Positions 1-4,990 of a stretch of 5,834 nucleotides of DNA are shown in pieces. Position numbers and translations under genes: made by a program. Position 1 is the first letter of the stretch, and every line of letters starts with the position of its first letter. The stretch is from an uncultured Clostridia bacterium (GTDB taxonomy: Bacteria > Bacillota > Clostridia > Christensenellales > UBA1242): contig CANQCE010000058.1 in NCBI GenBank assembly GCA_947589655.1, positions 1-5,834 on the forward strand, read 5' to 3'. The notes beneath the pieces are model-generated. The model saw only the letters and a program-made list of their open reading frames with translations, searched no databases and was not told where the DNA came from.

Positions 1-1
1 A

Positions 2-400
2 TTGCGCATTGCAGTGGCAAGCGGCGTAAACGTTAAAATTATGATACCATCCAAGCCTGACTATCGCACAATTTATTGGGTTTCACTTTCATATTTAAAG
101 GAGTTTGTCGAACTTGGCGTTGAAGTGTATTTGTATAACGGATTTTTGCACAGCAAGGTGATTGTTGTTGACGATGACAAACTTTCTGTTGGCACTTGCA
201 ATTTGGACCACCGCTCGTTTGGCTTGAATTTTGAAGACACAGTAATTTTGTATTCCAAAGAATTAAACCAGCAGTATCGCAATTTTTATGAGGACGACAT
301 TGTGCATAGCAAGTCGGCGGATATGCTGTTTTTCAAGCGTCAGCGCTGGTTGACAAAATTTGCACAGGCAATTTTTAGGCTTTTTTCACAAATATTTTAA
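2..400 (+). CDS. cls: Cardiolipin synthase, C-terminal part (PLD superfamily)
   Basis: The gene enters from the left edge, so only about the last 132 residues are present. The second phospholipase-D HKD motif is visible: H50, K52 and D57 in the numbering of this fragment (FLHSKVIVVDD), followed by GTCNLDHRSF, which is the usual GSxN-D-RSF segment of cardiolipin synthases. The preceding stretch (VKIMIPSKPDY, then YLKEFVELGVEVYLYNGFLHSK) matches the way this family leads into its second motif. The enzyme is membrane bound and joins two phosphatidylglycerols, or PG and another phospholipid, into cardiolipin. The first HKD motif and the N-terminal membrane helices must lie upstream of the window. 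The C-terminus ends in a basic, hydrophobic tail as is common in the family. A hairpin with a T run follows 19 bases after the stop. The family call is secure; which cls paralogue this is cannot be decided. Confidence 0.93.
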   Translation: MRIAVASGVNVKIMIPSKPDYRTIYWVSLSYLKEFVELGVEVYLYNGFLHSKVIVVDDDKLSVGTCNLDHRSFGLNFEDTVILYSKELNQQYRNFYEDDIVHSKSADMLFFKRQRWLTKFAQAIFRLFSQIF

Positions 401-418
401 CAAATTAAATAAAAAATT

Positions 419-447
419 AATGTTCTTGTTTAAAGAACATTTTTTTT
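419..447 (+). terminator. Rho-independent terminator after cls
   Basis: A 9-bp stem is seen (AATGTTCTT pairing with AAGAACATT, 419-427 with 433-441) around a 5-base loop, running into eight T. The stem is AT-rich but perfect. It lies between cls and the next gene, whose ATG is only 14 bases beyond the T run, so most cls transcripts should end before that gene. Confidence 0.75.
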
Positions 448-461
448 GCAATAATTTTTGC

Positions 462-1217
462 ATGAGCGAAAATTTACAAACTCGTGCCACGCGCACAAGA
501 AAACAAACAACAAAATCCGAAAATGTAACGGCCGAACTTGACGATATATCTAAAATACGAAAAATTGTGTTTGACGAAACCTCAACGCAAAACCGACCGC
601 TTTGCGATATCGTTTACGCCAACCTTATTGTGATAACGGCAGTGTTTTTGTCGGCATTTATTCCAATTTTATCTTTTGCACTGCCTGCACTTGTGTTAAT
701 TTATTTTGAAGTGGGGCTGTTTGGCTATGTTGCTGCAAAAGAAAACGGAGATGCGGCCAAGTTGGAAGATATATTCATTTCGTTAAAAAAATATATCCGC
801 ATTTTCTGCGTTTTTGTAATAAAAACTTTGATGATTGCATTTTGGACATGCCTGTTTATTGTTCCCGGCGTGATATGTTTTTTAAATTATTGTTTTAGCG
901 CAAACATTCTTTATGAAAGTGACGATTTGGACGCAAAAGGCGTTTTGCTTTTAAGCAAGGAACTTGTTAAAGGCAAGCGCTACACAATTTTCTTTTATAT
1001 GCTTCTTGCGCTTGTGGCAATTTGCGTGGCGGCGTCCTCCATGTTTTTAATCATCCTGCTTTTTGATGCGTTTTTATTCGTTCCGCAAATTTATTATGTA
1101 ATTTTCATATGCCTTGCGGGGTTAATCACTTTGCTTTTGGTCTCTTTGCCAATGGTGCAGATTGCCATTGCCGATTGTTATTTGGCGGCGAAACAGGAAA
1201 TTATTGGCAGAAAATAA
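462..1217 (+). CDS. DUF975-like polytopic membrane protein
   Basis: Protein of 251 aa. A charged, Thr/Arg-rich N-terminus of about 45 residues precedes about five hydrophobic segments (roughly 51-72, 73-92, 113-135, 177-200, 212-236). The middle reads FIVPGVICFLNYCFSANILYE (split here: FIVPGVICFLNY at 132-143, then SANILYESDDLD), followed by LLLSKELVKGKRYTIFF at 162-178. The pattern P-G-V/I, Y, a short acidic turn, Ser-Lys-x-L-x-K-G-K and then a new membrane helix is typical of DUF975 and related membrane proteins, whose function is unknown. The open frame extends upstream to 360, with ATGs at 360 and 420. Those lie inside cls or in the terminator stem, so the ATG at 462 is the only sensible start. 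No Shine-Dalgarno motif precedes it (the upstream bases are almost all T/A), which is odd. No convincing promoter of its own was found; limited readthrough from cls is possible. Family assignment is from motif pattern and topology only. Confidence 0.75.
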   Translation: MSENLQTRATRTRKQTTKSENVTAELDDISKIRKIVFDETSTQNRPLCDIVYANLIVITAVFLSAFIPILSFALPALVLIYFEVGLFGYVAAKENGDAAKLEDIFISLKKYIRIFCVFVIKTLMIAFWTCLFIVPGVICFLNYCFSANILYESDDLDAKGVLLLSKELVKGKRYTIFFYMLLALVAICVAASSMFLIILLFDAFLFVPQIYYVIFICLAGLITLLLVSLPMVQIAIADCYLAAKQEIIGRK

Positions 1218-1238
1218 ATGACTAATTCTTAATTTTGT

Positions 1239-1267
1239 TTGTCTTTTTGCAAAATTTAATATATAAT
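1239..1267 (+). promoter_or_regulatory. Sigma-A-type promoter for the 1287-1835 gene
   Basis: TTGTCT (1239-1244) and a perfect TATAAT (1262-1267) are separated by exactly 17 bases. Transcription would begin near 1273-1275, leaving a leader of only about 13 bases before the ATG at 1287. Confidence 0.7.
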
Positions 1268-1276
1268 TTGTATGAT

Positions 1277-1281
1277 AGAGG
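1277..1281 (+). promoter_or_regulatory. Ribosome binding site deciding the start at 1287
   Basis: AGAGG lies 5 bases before the ATG at 1287. An in-frame ATG at 1272 is upstream of this site, falls at about the predicted transcription start and has no ribosome binding site, so 1287 is the better start. Confidence 0.65.
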
Positions 1282-1286
1282 TGCAG

Positions 1287-1835
1287 ATGGACTATAAAGA
1301 TTTTACAAAAAGAGAAACTGCCTATAACCAGTTTGTAAAACTTCGCAAAAAAATTATAGAAAGTGAGAACGAAGGCACTTTTCCAGATGCTTTTGCCGAT
1401 TTGTGTGCAACCGCTATGGGCGGCGATTGTGTGGCGCAGGATGTTGTGGCATATTTCTTTAACCGCGGCGTGCCTTCGCTTTTGCCAGTAAATTATGAAC
1501 TTTACATGTCTTGGGAAATTCTTGCTGGGGCAAATGGCAACGAATTTGCACTTGAAAAATTGGAATTCTTTTTAAATCCATCATTAGAGCCAATTATAAA
1601 TGATGAAAGAATTCTTTTTGAAGCACTAAAAAGAAAAAACGTTACCAAAGATAACGCCTTGTTGGTAATTTCCAATTTAATTTGTGAGGGGATTGTGGAC
1701 AAACTTAAACTTGACCCTAAAAAATTGGTAAACATTCCAGAAAAACCAAAACCTTATTCGTCAGAGTTGAACAGAAAATTTTACGATGCCATGGATAACA
1801 GTTTGGAGGCGGTTGCCATTTTTCTTATAAGTTAG
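1287..1835 (+). CDS. Hypothetical protein, 182 aa, helical, possibly Sel1/TPR-like
   Basis: I do not recognise this family. The protein is soluble (no signal peptide or membrane helix) and starts with a charged helix (YKDFTKRETAYNQFVKLRKK). The central part contains two stretches with the spacing of Sel1-type helical repeats: ATAMGGDCVAQDVVAYFF, and AGANGNEFALEKLEFFLN some 35 residues later. Both show small residues at the turn and Ala/Leu at helix contacts, which suggests a short alpha-solenoid protein-binding module. This is inference from pattern only. The C-terminal third is Lys/Pro-rich (KLVNIPEKPKPYSSELNRKF) and ends in a short hydrophobic helix (AVAIFLIS). It has its own promoter and a clear AGAGG site. 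The stop codon overlaps the stop of the convergent gene at 1832-2290 by 4 bases, and no terminator lies between them; a candidate is found within the opposite gene at 2005-2035. Confidence 0.8.
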   Translation: MDYKDFTKRETAYNQFVKLRKKIIESENEGTFPDAFADLCATAMGGDCVAQDVVAYFFNRGVPSLLPVNYELYMSWEILAGANGNEFALEKLEFFLNPSLEPIINDERILFEALKRKNVTKDNALLVISNLICEGIVDKLKLDPKKLVNIPEKPKPYSSELNRKFYDAMDNSLEAVAIFLIS

Positions 1836-2290
1836 CACACCTTAAAGCCTTCGCAAGAAAAACTTTCTGCAAAAACGCCAGAAATTGCCGTGATTATTTG
1901 GTTGCAAATTTCAATTTCGCCACTTTTAACCGAAAGCAACATAAGTTTTATATTTAGTGTGTTTTCAATTGCGACCAAACTTAAAAAAGCAGAGTTCTCA
2001 CTTTCCACATATTCAAAAGTATGTGGTTCTTTTTTGCCAAATTTGTTCTCCAAAGCCAGTTTTGCATCTTCAAGTTTGTGCTGTAAAACGGCAGAGTTTA
2101 TATGCCTTTTAAGTTTTTTAAGGCAGGCCTGCATTTTGCCTATCAGCACAAAAATTTCCGCCAGCAAAAGGTTAAACTCCTCGTCTTCAAGCCGAATAAA
2201 CACAAAACCTTTGTTTTTTAAGGTTTTCGAGTAAGCACGAGCAATTTGTTCAAAATTATCTGGCAAAAGTTCGTCATTGTATTTTTCCAT
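1832..2290 (-). CDS. Hypothetical protein, 152 aa, mainly helical
   Basis: I do not recognise this family. The chosen start (MEKYNDELLP) is the ATG at 2288-2290. The frame stays open to 2347, but an upstream start would begin inside the terminator of the coupling-ATPase gene, so it is unlikely. The product is soluble with no signal peptide. Residues about 35-85 are strongly helical and Lys/Leu/Glu rich (LLLAEIFVLIGKMQACLKKL, then LEDAKLALENKFGKK) and could form a coiled coil or helical bundle. A second hydrophobic helical region follows (AFLSLVAIENTLNIKLMLLS), and the C-terminus holds two cysteines (SCEGFKVC). No catalytic motif is visible. The ribosome binding site is weak (only AAAAG-like purines) and no good promoter was found; the gene lies downstream of the ATPase on the same strand but behind a terminator. 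It is convergent with the 1287-1835 gene and shares the last 4 bases with it. Confidence 0.7.
   Translation of the reverse strand: MEKYNDELLPDNFEQIARAYSKTLKNKGFVFIRLEDEEFNLLLAEIFVLIGKMQACLKKLKRHINSAVLQHKLEDAKLALENKFGKKEPHTFEYVESENSAFLSLVAIENTLNIKLMLLSVKSGEIEICNQIITAISGVFAESFSCEGFKVC
2005..2035 (+). terminator. Candidate terminator for the 1287-1835 gene, inside the convergent gene
   Basis: CCACATA (2005-2011) pairs perfectly with TATGTGG (2020-2026); two more inner pairs (one G-U) leave a CAAA loop. TTCTTTTTTG follows directly on the + strand. It is about 170 bases past the stop of the + strand gene and lies in the coding sequence of the - strand gene, so the + transcript would have an antisense tail. 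It could be a chance palindrome in coding DNA. Confidence 0.5.
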
Positions 2291-2323
2291 ATGCTTTTGT
2301 ATGATTAAACATTTTTTTATGTT

Positions 2324-2350
2324 AAAAAAACACCGCTTTTGCGGCATTTT
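2324..2350 (-). terminator. Rho-independent terminator after the coupling ATPase
   Basis: Read on the - strand, the bases just after the ATPase stop form TGCCGC-AAAA-GCGGTG followed by seven T. The four inner pairs are G-C; the two outer ones pair only as G-U wobbles, which is possible in the - strand transcript but not in a + transcript, so the hairpin is directional. A run of A before the stem can pair with the U tail. Confidence 0.8.
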
Positions 2351-4099
2351 TTAAAAATCGTATGGATTTGTTTTCTTCAAAATTTTGCTATTGCGCATTT
2401 TTATATCGTAATAAACTTTTTGCGTGTCCAAACTTTTCATAATTCCAAGTTGTGGCTTGGCATCTTTTGTATAGAAGAACGATATCTGATGATAAGGCGT
2501 TGCCTTTAACCTCATAGGGTTGTATCTAAACAATTTTACGATAACTGTTCCAAAAGGAATTTGCCCAAGTTCGTAAGGCGTGATAAGCGCACGATTTGTT
2601 CTTTGCGTTTGAACACTTGTGCTCTTTTGTGCGTTTTCATAGTTTTCTTTATCCGTTTTTGAAGTTGAAGAACTGGTCTCCTCGTGGATAAGCGAAACCT
2701 CGCCGCACATTTTGGAAAAACTTTCAAGCGTGTGCTGGTCGTCTGTTCCCAAAAAGATTTGTGCGTTGCAGTTGCCCAAAATGGTTTTGGAGGCTTCTTG
2801 CCCATATTTTGTTTCCAACTGCGTGTAAGATTGCACAACCATTTCATACAAAATATTTCTTCCTCGCGAAACGGTTATCATGCTGTCAAATTTTGGAATA
2901 GGCGGCAGGTTACCAAACTCGTCAAGCAAAAAGTAAACGTGCTTTGGCAGTTTGCCGTTTGGATAACTTTGTGCCTTGTCTACCAAGCGTTTGTATAATT
3001 GTGAAATACACAAAATTGCAAGGTTGTGGCGTTCTTCTCTATCGTCTGGAATTACAAGGTAAAAGGCGGTAGGCTTGCTGTTAAAATCGTCAAAATTAAT
3101 GTCGCTTTGCGAGGTCAAATACGAAATGCCAATGTCGTTCATAAACGAAATTTTGCCGTTCAAAACGCCGATATACGATTTTGTTGTGTTCGGTGCGTTG
3201 TTGATAACCGCAGATGTAAGGTTTGGAACGGTAGATGTTGCCTCATCTCTGCCTTGAAGCAGATACTTTCTAACCGTTTCAAATGGTGCGTCTGCATCAG
3301 GGTCACGGAAAGTGGCAATTTTGTAAAGGTTGTAAAAGTTAAAACGCTCTTTGGTCATGCCAAGGTCTGGGTTCATACTGTCTTCCAGCATTGCCAAAGT
3401 GCAGCCATATAAATAGTCTTTTGCACCTTCTTCCCAAGTTGGGTCGTTGGCTTTAGATTTTGGGCAGATTGTGTTGCAGATTTCCAGCAATTCGTTCTGA
3501 GCCATATCGCAATAAACCTGCTCTGCCGAATTTACAGCCACGCGCAACGCATCTTCTGTTGGATAGGCCACTCCTTCAAAACCAAACCACTCCATTCCGT
3601 ATTTTTCGCCTGGGATTTCTTTATAGCCCATATCTTTTGGTTTGGCACCATTTGTGCATTTTTTTATGTTATTCCTAAAGTTTTTGCCCTTGTGATAAAG
3701 GTCATATGCGTGTTCCATAGGATTCCATCTGGTTGAGGCGAATGGGTCACGCAAATCAAGTTTTATAACGCGGTAGCCTTCATCTTCCAAAATCATGCTG
3801 GTTTTGGTGTAAAGTTCACCTTTAGGGTCAGAAATTACCATGCAAGGTTTTTCTGCAGTATGCCCTAAAATGCGAATTGTAGGGATTAAAAATATTGTGG
3901 ACTTACCAGAGCCAGATGTTCCAATGATAAGACAGTGATATTCGTCTTTCATGGCAATTTGGTATTTGCCGTTTTCAATTACATTGCGAAAGACCACGCC
4001 TGTGTTTTTTAAGGTTGGCAGTTGTGCCCAAGTTGTTGAAATTAGGCCATATTGCTTTGGAATTTCAGAAGGTTCCAGCCATGCAGCATCATAAGCCAA
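2351..4099 (-). CDS. virD4: VirD4/TraG-type coupling ATPase, cytosolic part (frame-split gene)
   Basis: This is the ATPase body of a type IV secretion coupling protein, the hexameric inner-membrane motor that hands relaxase-bound DNA or effector proteins to a secretion channel. Numbering from the TTG at 4099, the Walker A motif is GTSGSGKS (60-67). MVISDPKGELY (87-97) and the LRDPF..RWNPM block are typical of VirD4 proteins, and the Walker B region is YFLLDEFGN with D393/E394. After it come ITVSRGRN, a Q-S-Y-T-Q-L stretch and GNCNAQIFLGTDD, the usual C-terminal ATPase signature. The frame has no ATG before Met50. The TTG at 4099 is only a nominal start with a weak AGAG 5 bases before it. The frame stays open upstream to about 4153 and reads RNNRWWQRDGLAYDAAWLEP, which resembles the linker between membrane anchor and ATPase in this family. 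The membrane anchor is in the neighbouring ORF, +1 relative to this one. The full protein therefore needs a -1 shift, or one added base, near 4127-4155. The stop is followed at once by a terminator. Confidence 0.9.
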   Translation of the reverse strand: MAYDAAWLEPSEIPKQYGLISTTWAQLPTLKNTGVVFRNVIENGKYQIAMKDEYHCLIIGTSGSGKSTIFLIPTIRILGHTAEKPCMVISDPKGELYTKTSMILEDEGYRVIKLDLRDPFASTRWNPMEHAYDLYHKGKNFRNNIKKCTNGAKPKDMGYKEIPGEKYGMEWFGFEGVAYPTEDALRVAVNSAEQVYCDMAQNELLEICNTICPKSKANDPTWEEGAKDYLYGCTLAMLEDSMNPDLGMTKERFNFYNLYKIATFRDPDADAPFETVRKYLLQGRDEATSTVPNLTSAVINNAPNTTKSYIGVLNGKISFMNDIGISYLTSQSDINFDDFNSKPTAFYLVIPDDREERHNLAILCISQLYKRLVDKAQSYPNGKLPKHVYFLLDEFGNLPPIPKFDSMITVSRGRNILYEMVVQSYTQLETKYGQEASKTILGNCNAQIFLGTDDQHTLESFSKMCGEVSLIHEETSSSTSKTDKENYENAQKSTSVQTQRTNRALITPYELGQIPFGTVIVKLFRYNPMRLKATPYHQISFFYTKDAKPQLGIMKSLDTQKVYYDIKMRNSKILKKTNPYDF

Positions 4100-4353
4100 T
4101 CCATCTCTTTGCCACCAGCGGTTGTTCCTTTTGTTTTTGCAGTTACGGCTTTTTTAGATTTTGGGCGTGAAAGCACAAAATATGCAATTGCAATCACGGC
4201 GCCGCCAGCCAAGCCCACAAAGGCGTAATCTGTTGTTAAAGATTCCACAATAGATTTAGGCTCTTGCGTAAAATAGTGGAGTGCCACGCCTGCGGCATAG
4301 CCTAATATCAGAAAAAAGGCACATATTAAAATGTATTTTCGTAATTTTTTCAT
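4042..4353 (-). CDS. Membrane-anchor part of the coupling ATPase (frame-split gene)
   Basis: This 103-codon ORF starts at an ATG with a good AAGAGG ribosome binding site 6 bases upstream and a promoter behind it. It encodes a short basic N-terminus (MKKLRKY), a first membrane helix (about 7-28, ILICAFFLILGYAAGVALHY), an outside loop, a second helix (43-61, ending IAIAYFVLSRP) and a Lys/Thr-rich linker. Two N-terminal helices separated by a short loop are the standard anchor of VirD4 proteins. After about residue 75 the reading drifts into an out-of-frame translation of the ATPase gene, so the last 28 residues (EMDWLMMLHGWNLLKF and beyond) are probably meaningless. It overlaps the ATPase frame by 58 bases beyond the TTG. 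Joining residue 75 to the -1 frame at about 4129 gives a normal protein of about 667 aa. A genuine separate small membrane protein is the less likely alternative. Confidence 0.75.
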   Translation of the reverse strand: MKKLRKYILICAFFLILGYAAGVALHYFTQEPKSIVESLTTDYAFVGLAGGAVIAIAYFVLSRPKSKKAVTAKTKGTTAGGKEMDWLMMLHGWNLLKFQSNMA

Positions 4354-4359
4354 ATAAAA

Positions 4360-4365
4360 CCTCTT
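4360..4365 (-). promoter_or_regulatory. Ribosome binding site of the coupling-ATPase gene
   Basis: AAGAGG on the - strand, 6 bases before the ATG at 4353. It is the only good ribosome binding site in the locus, which supports one translation unit starting at the membrane anchor and not at the ATPase TTG. Confidence 0.75.
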
Positions 4366-4377
4366 AAATACATTAAT

Positions 4378-4406
4378 ATTTTAAACAGAAACATAAAAAA
4401 AAGCAA
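4378..4406 (-). promoter_or_regulatory. Promoter of the coupling-ATPase gene
   Basis: On the - strand TTGCTT (4406-4401) and TAAAAT (4383-4378) are 17 bases apart, with transcription expected from about 4371. It is divergent from the tRNA promoter at 4434-4462. Confidence 0.55.
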
Positions 4407-4433
4407 GCAAACGCCCTATATTTGTAAATAAAT

Positions 4434-4462
4434 TTGACAATTTTGTCTGTGTTTGATATAAT
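4434..4462 (+). promoter_or_regulatory. Consensus sigma-A promoter of tRNA-Arg
   Basis: Perfect TTGACA (4434-4439) and perfect TATAAT (4457-4462), separated by exactly 17 bases. Transcription should begin near 4469, giving a precursor leader of about 66 bases. The leader contains a small hairpin, GTGTT-TGT-AACAC (4479-4491). Strength of this order is expected for a stable RNA. Confidence 0.9.
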
Positions 4463-4534
4463 TTCGGTTGTCAAAATGGTGTTTGTAACACATGGCAAGG
4501 GTTCCAATTTTCCCTCCAAAAAATTGCAGTTTTT

Positions 4535-4609
4535 GCGCCCATAGTGAAGTGGATATCACAAACGTCTTCGGAACGTTTATGCCGAGTTCGAGTCTTGGTG
4601 GGCGCACCA
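4535..4609 (+). tRNA. tRNA-Arg (anticodon TCG)
   Basis: The complete cloverleaf can be drawn. Acceptor GCGCCCA (4535-4541) pairs with TGGGCGC (4599-4605). The D stem is GTGA/TCAC with a loop containing GG. The anticodon stem AACGT/ACGTT encloses the loop CTTCGGA, with anticodon TCG at 4568-4570. The variable region is TATG. The T stem CCGAG/CTTGG (one G-U pair) encloses TTCGAGT. The discriminator is A4606, followed by encoded CCA at 4607-4609. It decodes CGA, and by wobble possibly other CGN arginine codons, depending on modification of U34. It is transcribed alone from the consensus promoter upstream and ended by the hairpin downstream. Confidence 0.96.
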
Positions 4610-4633
4610 ACAAATCCCTTTGTTTTAGGGCAG

Positions 4634-4664
4634 TGTAGCGATTTTGAAATTGCTACATTTTTTT
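4634..4664 (+). terminator. Rho-independent terminator of tRNA-Arg
   Basis: TGTAGCGATT pairs with AATTGCTACA (one G-U pair), giving a stem of about 10 bp with a TTGA loop between 4634 and 4657, followed by seven T (4658-4664). It lies 24 bases after the tRNA CCA end. Confidence 0.88.
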
Positions 4665-4692
4665 AATTTTTGCATAAATTTTCTTGCAAAAC

Positions 4693-4720
4693 AACGCATG
4701 GCGTCATGTGTTATTTTTTT
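4693..4720 (+). terminator. Second terminator-like hairpin behind tRNA-Arg
   Basis: AACGCATG (4693-4700) pairs with CATGTGTT (4705-4712) with one G-U pair around the loop GCGT, followed by A and seven T. It may be a backup terminator. TTGCAA occurs on both sides (4684-4689 and 4722-4727) and could extend the fold. Confidence 0.5.
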
Positions 4721-4851
4721 GTTGCAAAAAAACACGCCTTTAAGTGCTCGCATAACTTTGCGACACATGAAAATACTGTCGAAAAATGCCATTTGTTGGG
4801 CAAAATAATGTATGAGGAAGAATGGAAGGCTCAAAGAGAATAAAAAAAGAC

Positions 4852-4887
4852 AATTTTTATATATTAAATATAAAAAATATAAAAATT
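4852..4887. repeat. Perfect AT inverted repeat before the exporter promoter
   Basis: AATTTTTATAT (4852-4862) is exactly repeated in inverted form as ATATAAAAATT (4877-4887), with 14 bases between. It ends 2 bases before the TTGACA box. It could be an operator for a dimeric regulator, an UP element for RNA polymerase, or chance in a stretch made only of A and T. The exact 11-bp symmetry and its placement favour a regulatory role. Confidence 0.55.
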
Positions 4888-4889
4888 AC

Positions 4890-4921
4890 TTGACAAATCC
4901 CCCCCCCCGCCATGGTTAAAT
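4890..4921 (+). promoter_or_regulatory. Likely promoter of the ABC exporter, with an over-long spacer
   Basis: A perfect TTGACA (4890-4895) is followed, after the C run, by TTAAAT (4916-4921), the best -10 candidate in reach. The spacer is 20 bases, 3 more than optimal; with seven C instead of ten it would be 17. At exactly 17 bases the present sequence reads TGGTTA, a poor -10. Transcription from here would leave a leader of about 60 bases before the ATG at 4991. Confidence 0.5.
4899..4908. repeat. Homopolymer of ten C in a promoter spacer
   Basis: Ten consecutive C follow TTGACAAAT. Nothing similar occurs elsewhere in the window, where runs of C or G do not exceed five. Such runs are prone to slipped-strand mispairing, and this one lies between the -35 box and the likely -10 box of the ABC exporter operon. 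An artefact of sequencing or assembly in the run length is possible. Confidence 0.85.
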
Positions 4922-4980
4922 AAGGTCGTAAATTGTTTAAAAAAATTGAAATATGTCGAAAAGTTTGAAATAAAAAAATT

Positions 4981-4986
4981 AAGGAG
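4981..4986 (+). promoter_or_regulatory. Ribosome binding site of the ABC ATPase
   Basis: AAGGAG lies 4 bases before the ATG at 4991. It fixes the start there, although the frame is open further upstream to a TTG at 4946. Confidence 0.88.
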
Positions 4987-4990
4987 AAAT

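Larger units (their letters stand above)
4665..4989. other. Intergenic region between tRNA-Arg and the ABC exporter
   Basis: About 325 bases without a supported gene. The left part holds the second terminator-like hairpin. From about 4740 to 4840 I see nothing recognisable. From 4841 the base composition becomes extremely AT-rich, with a perfect inverted repeat (4852-4887), then a TTGACA box, a run of ten C and the start region of the ABC exporter. A 69-codon ORF on the - strand (4625-4834) crosses the tRNA terminator, and I do not consider it real. Confidence 0.6.

Noticed and set aside
360..461. Upstream extension of the DUF975-like protein
   Set aside because: The added codons overlap the end of cls and the terminator hairpin.
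1890..2234. 114-codon + strand ORF opposite the 152-aa gene
   Set aside because: Ser/Phe-rich composition typical of an antisense shadow, with no start signals.
2291..2347. Upstream extension of the 152-aa hypothetical protein
   Set aside because: It would start in the terminator stem of the coupling-ATPase gene.
2684..3678. Several + strand ORFs of 60-128 codons inside the coupling ATPase
   Set aside because: They are shadows of a long, motif-confirmed coding frame on the other strand and lack ribosome binding sites and family-like sequence.
4580..4609. tRNA 3' end as an attachment site of an integrated element
   Set aside because: I found no second copy of this segment in the window and no integrase gene, and the ATPase gene is on the wrong side of the tRNA.
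4416..4613. 65-codon ORF on the - strand
   Set aside because: It is antisense to tRNA-Arg and its promoter; its first residues are simply the reverse complement of the tRNA 3' half.
4625..4834. 69-codon ORF on the - strand (Cys/Lys-rich)
   Set aside because: It runs through both terminator hairpins behind the tRNA, has no clear ribosome binding site and resembles no family.
4946..4990. Upstream extension of the ABC ATPase from a TTG
   Set aside because: There is no ribosome binding site before the TTG, the added residues are not typical of the family, and AAGGAG directly precedes the ATG at 4991.
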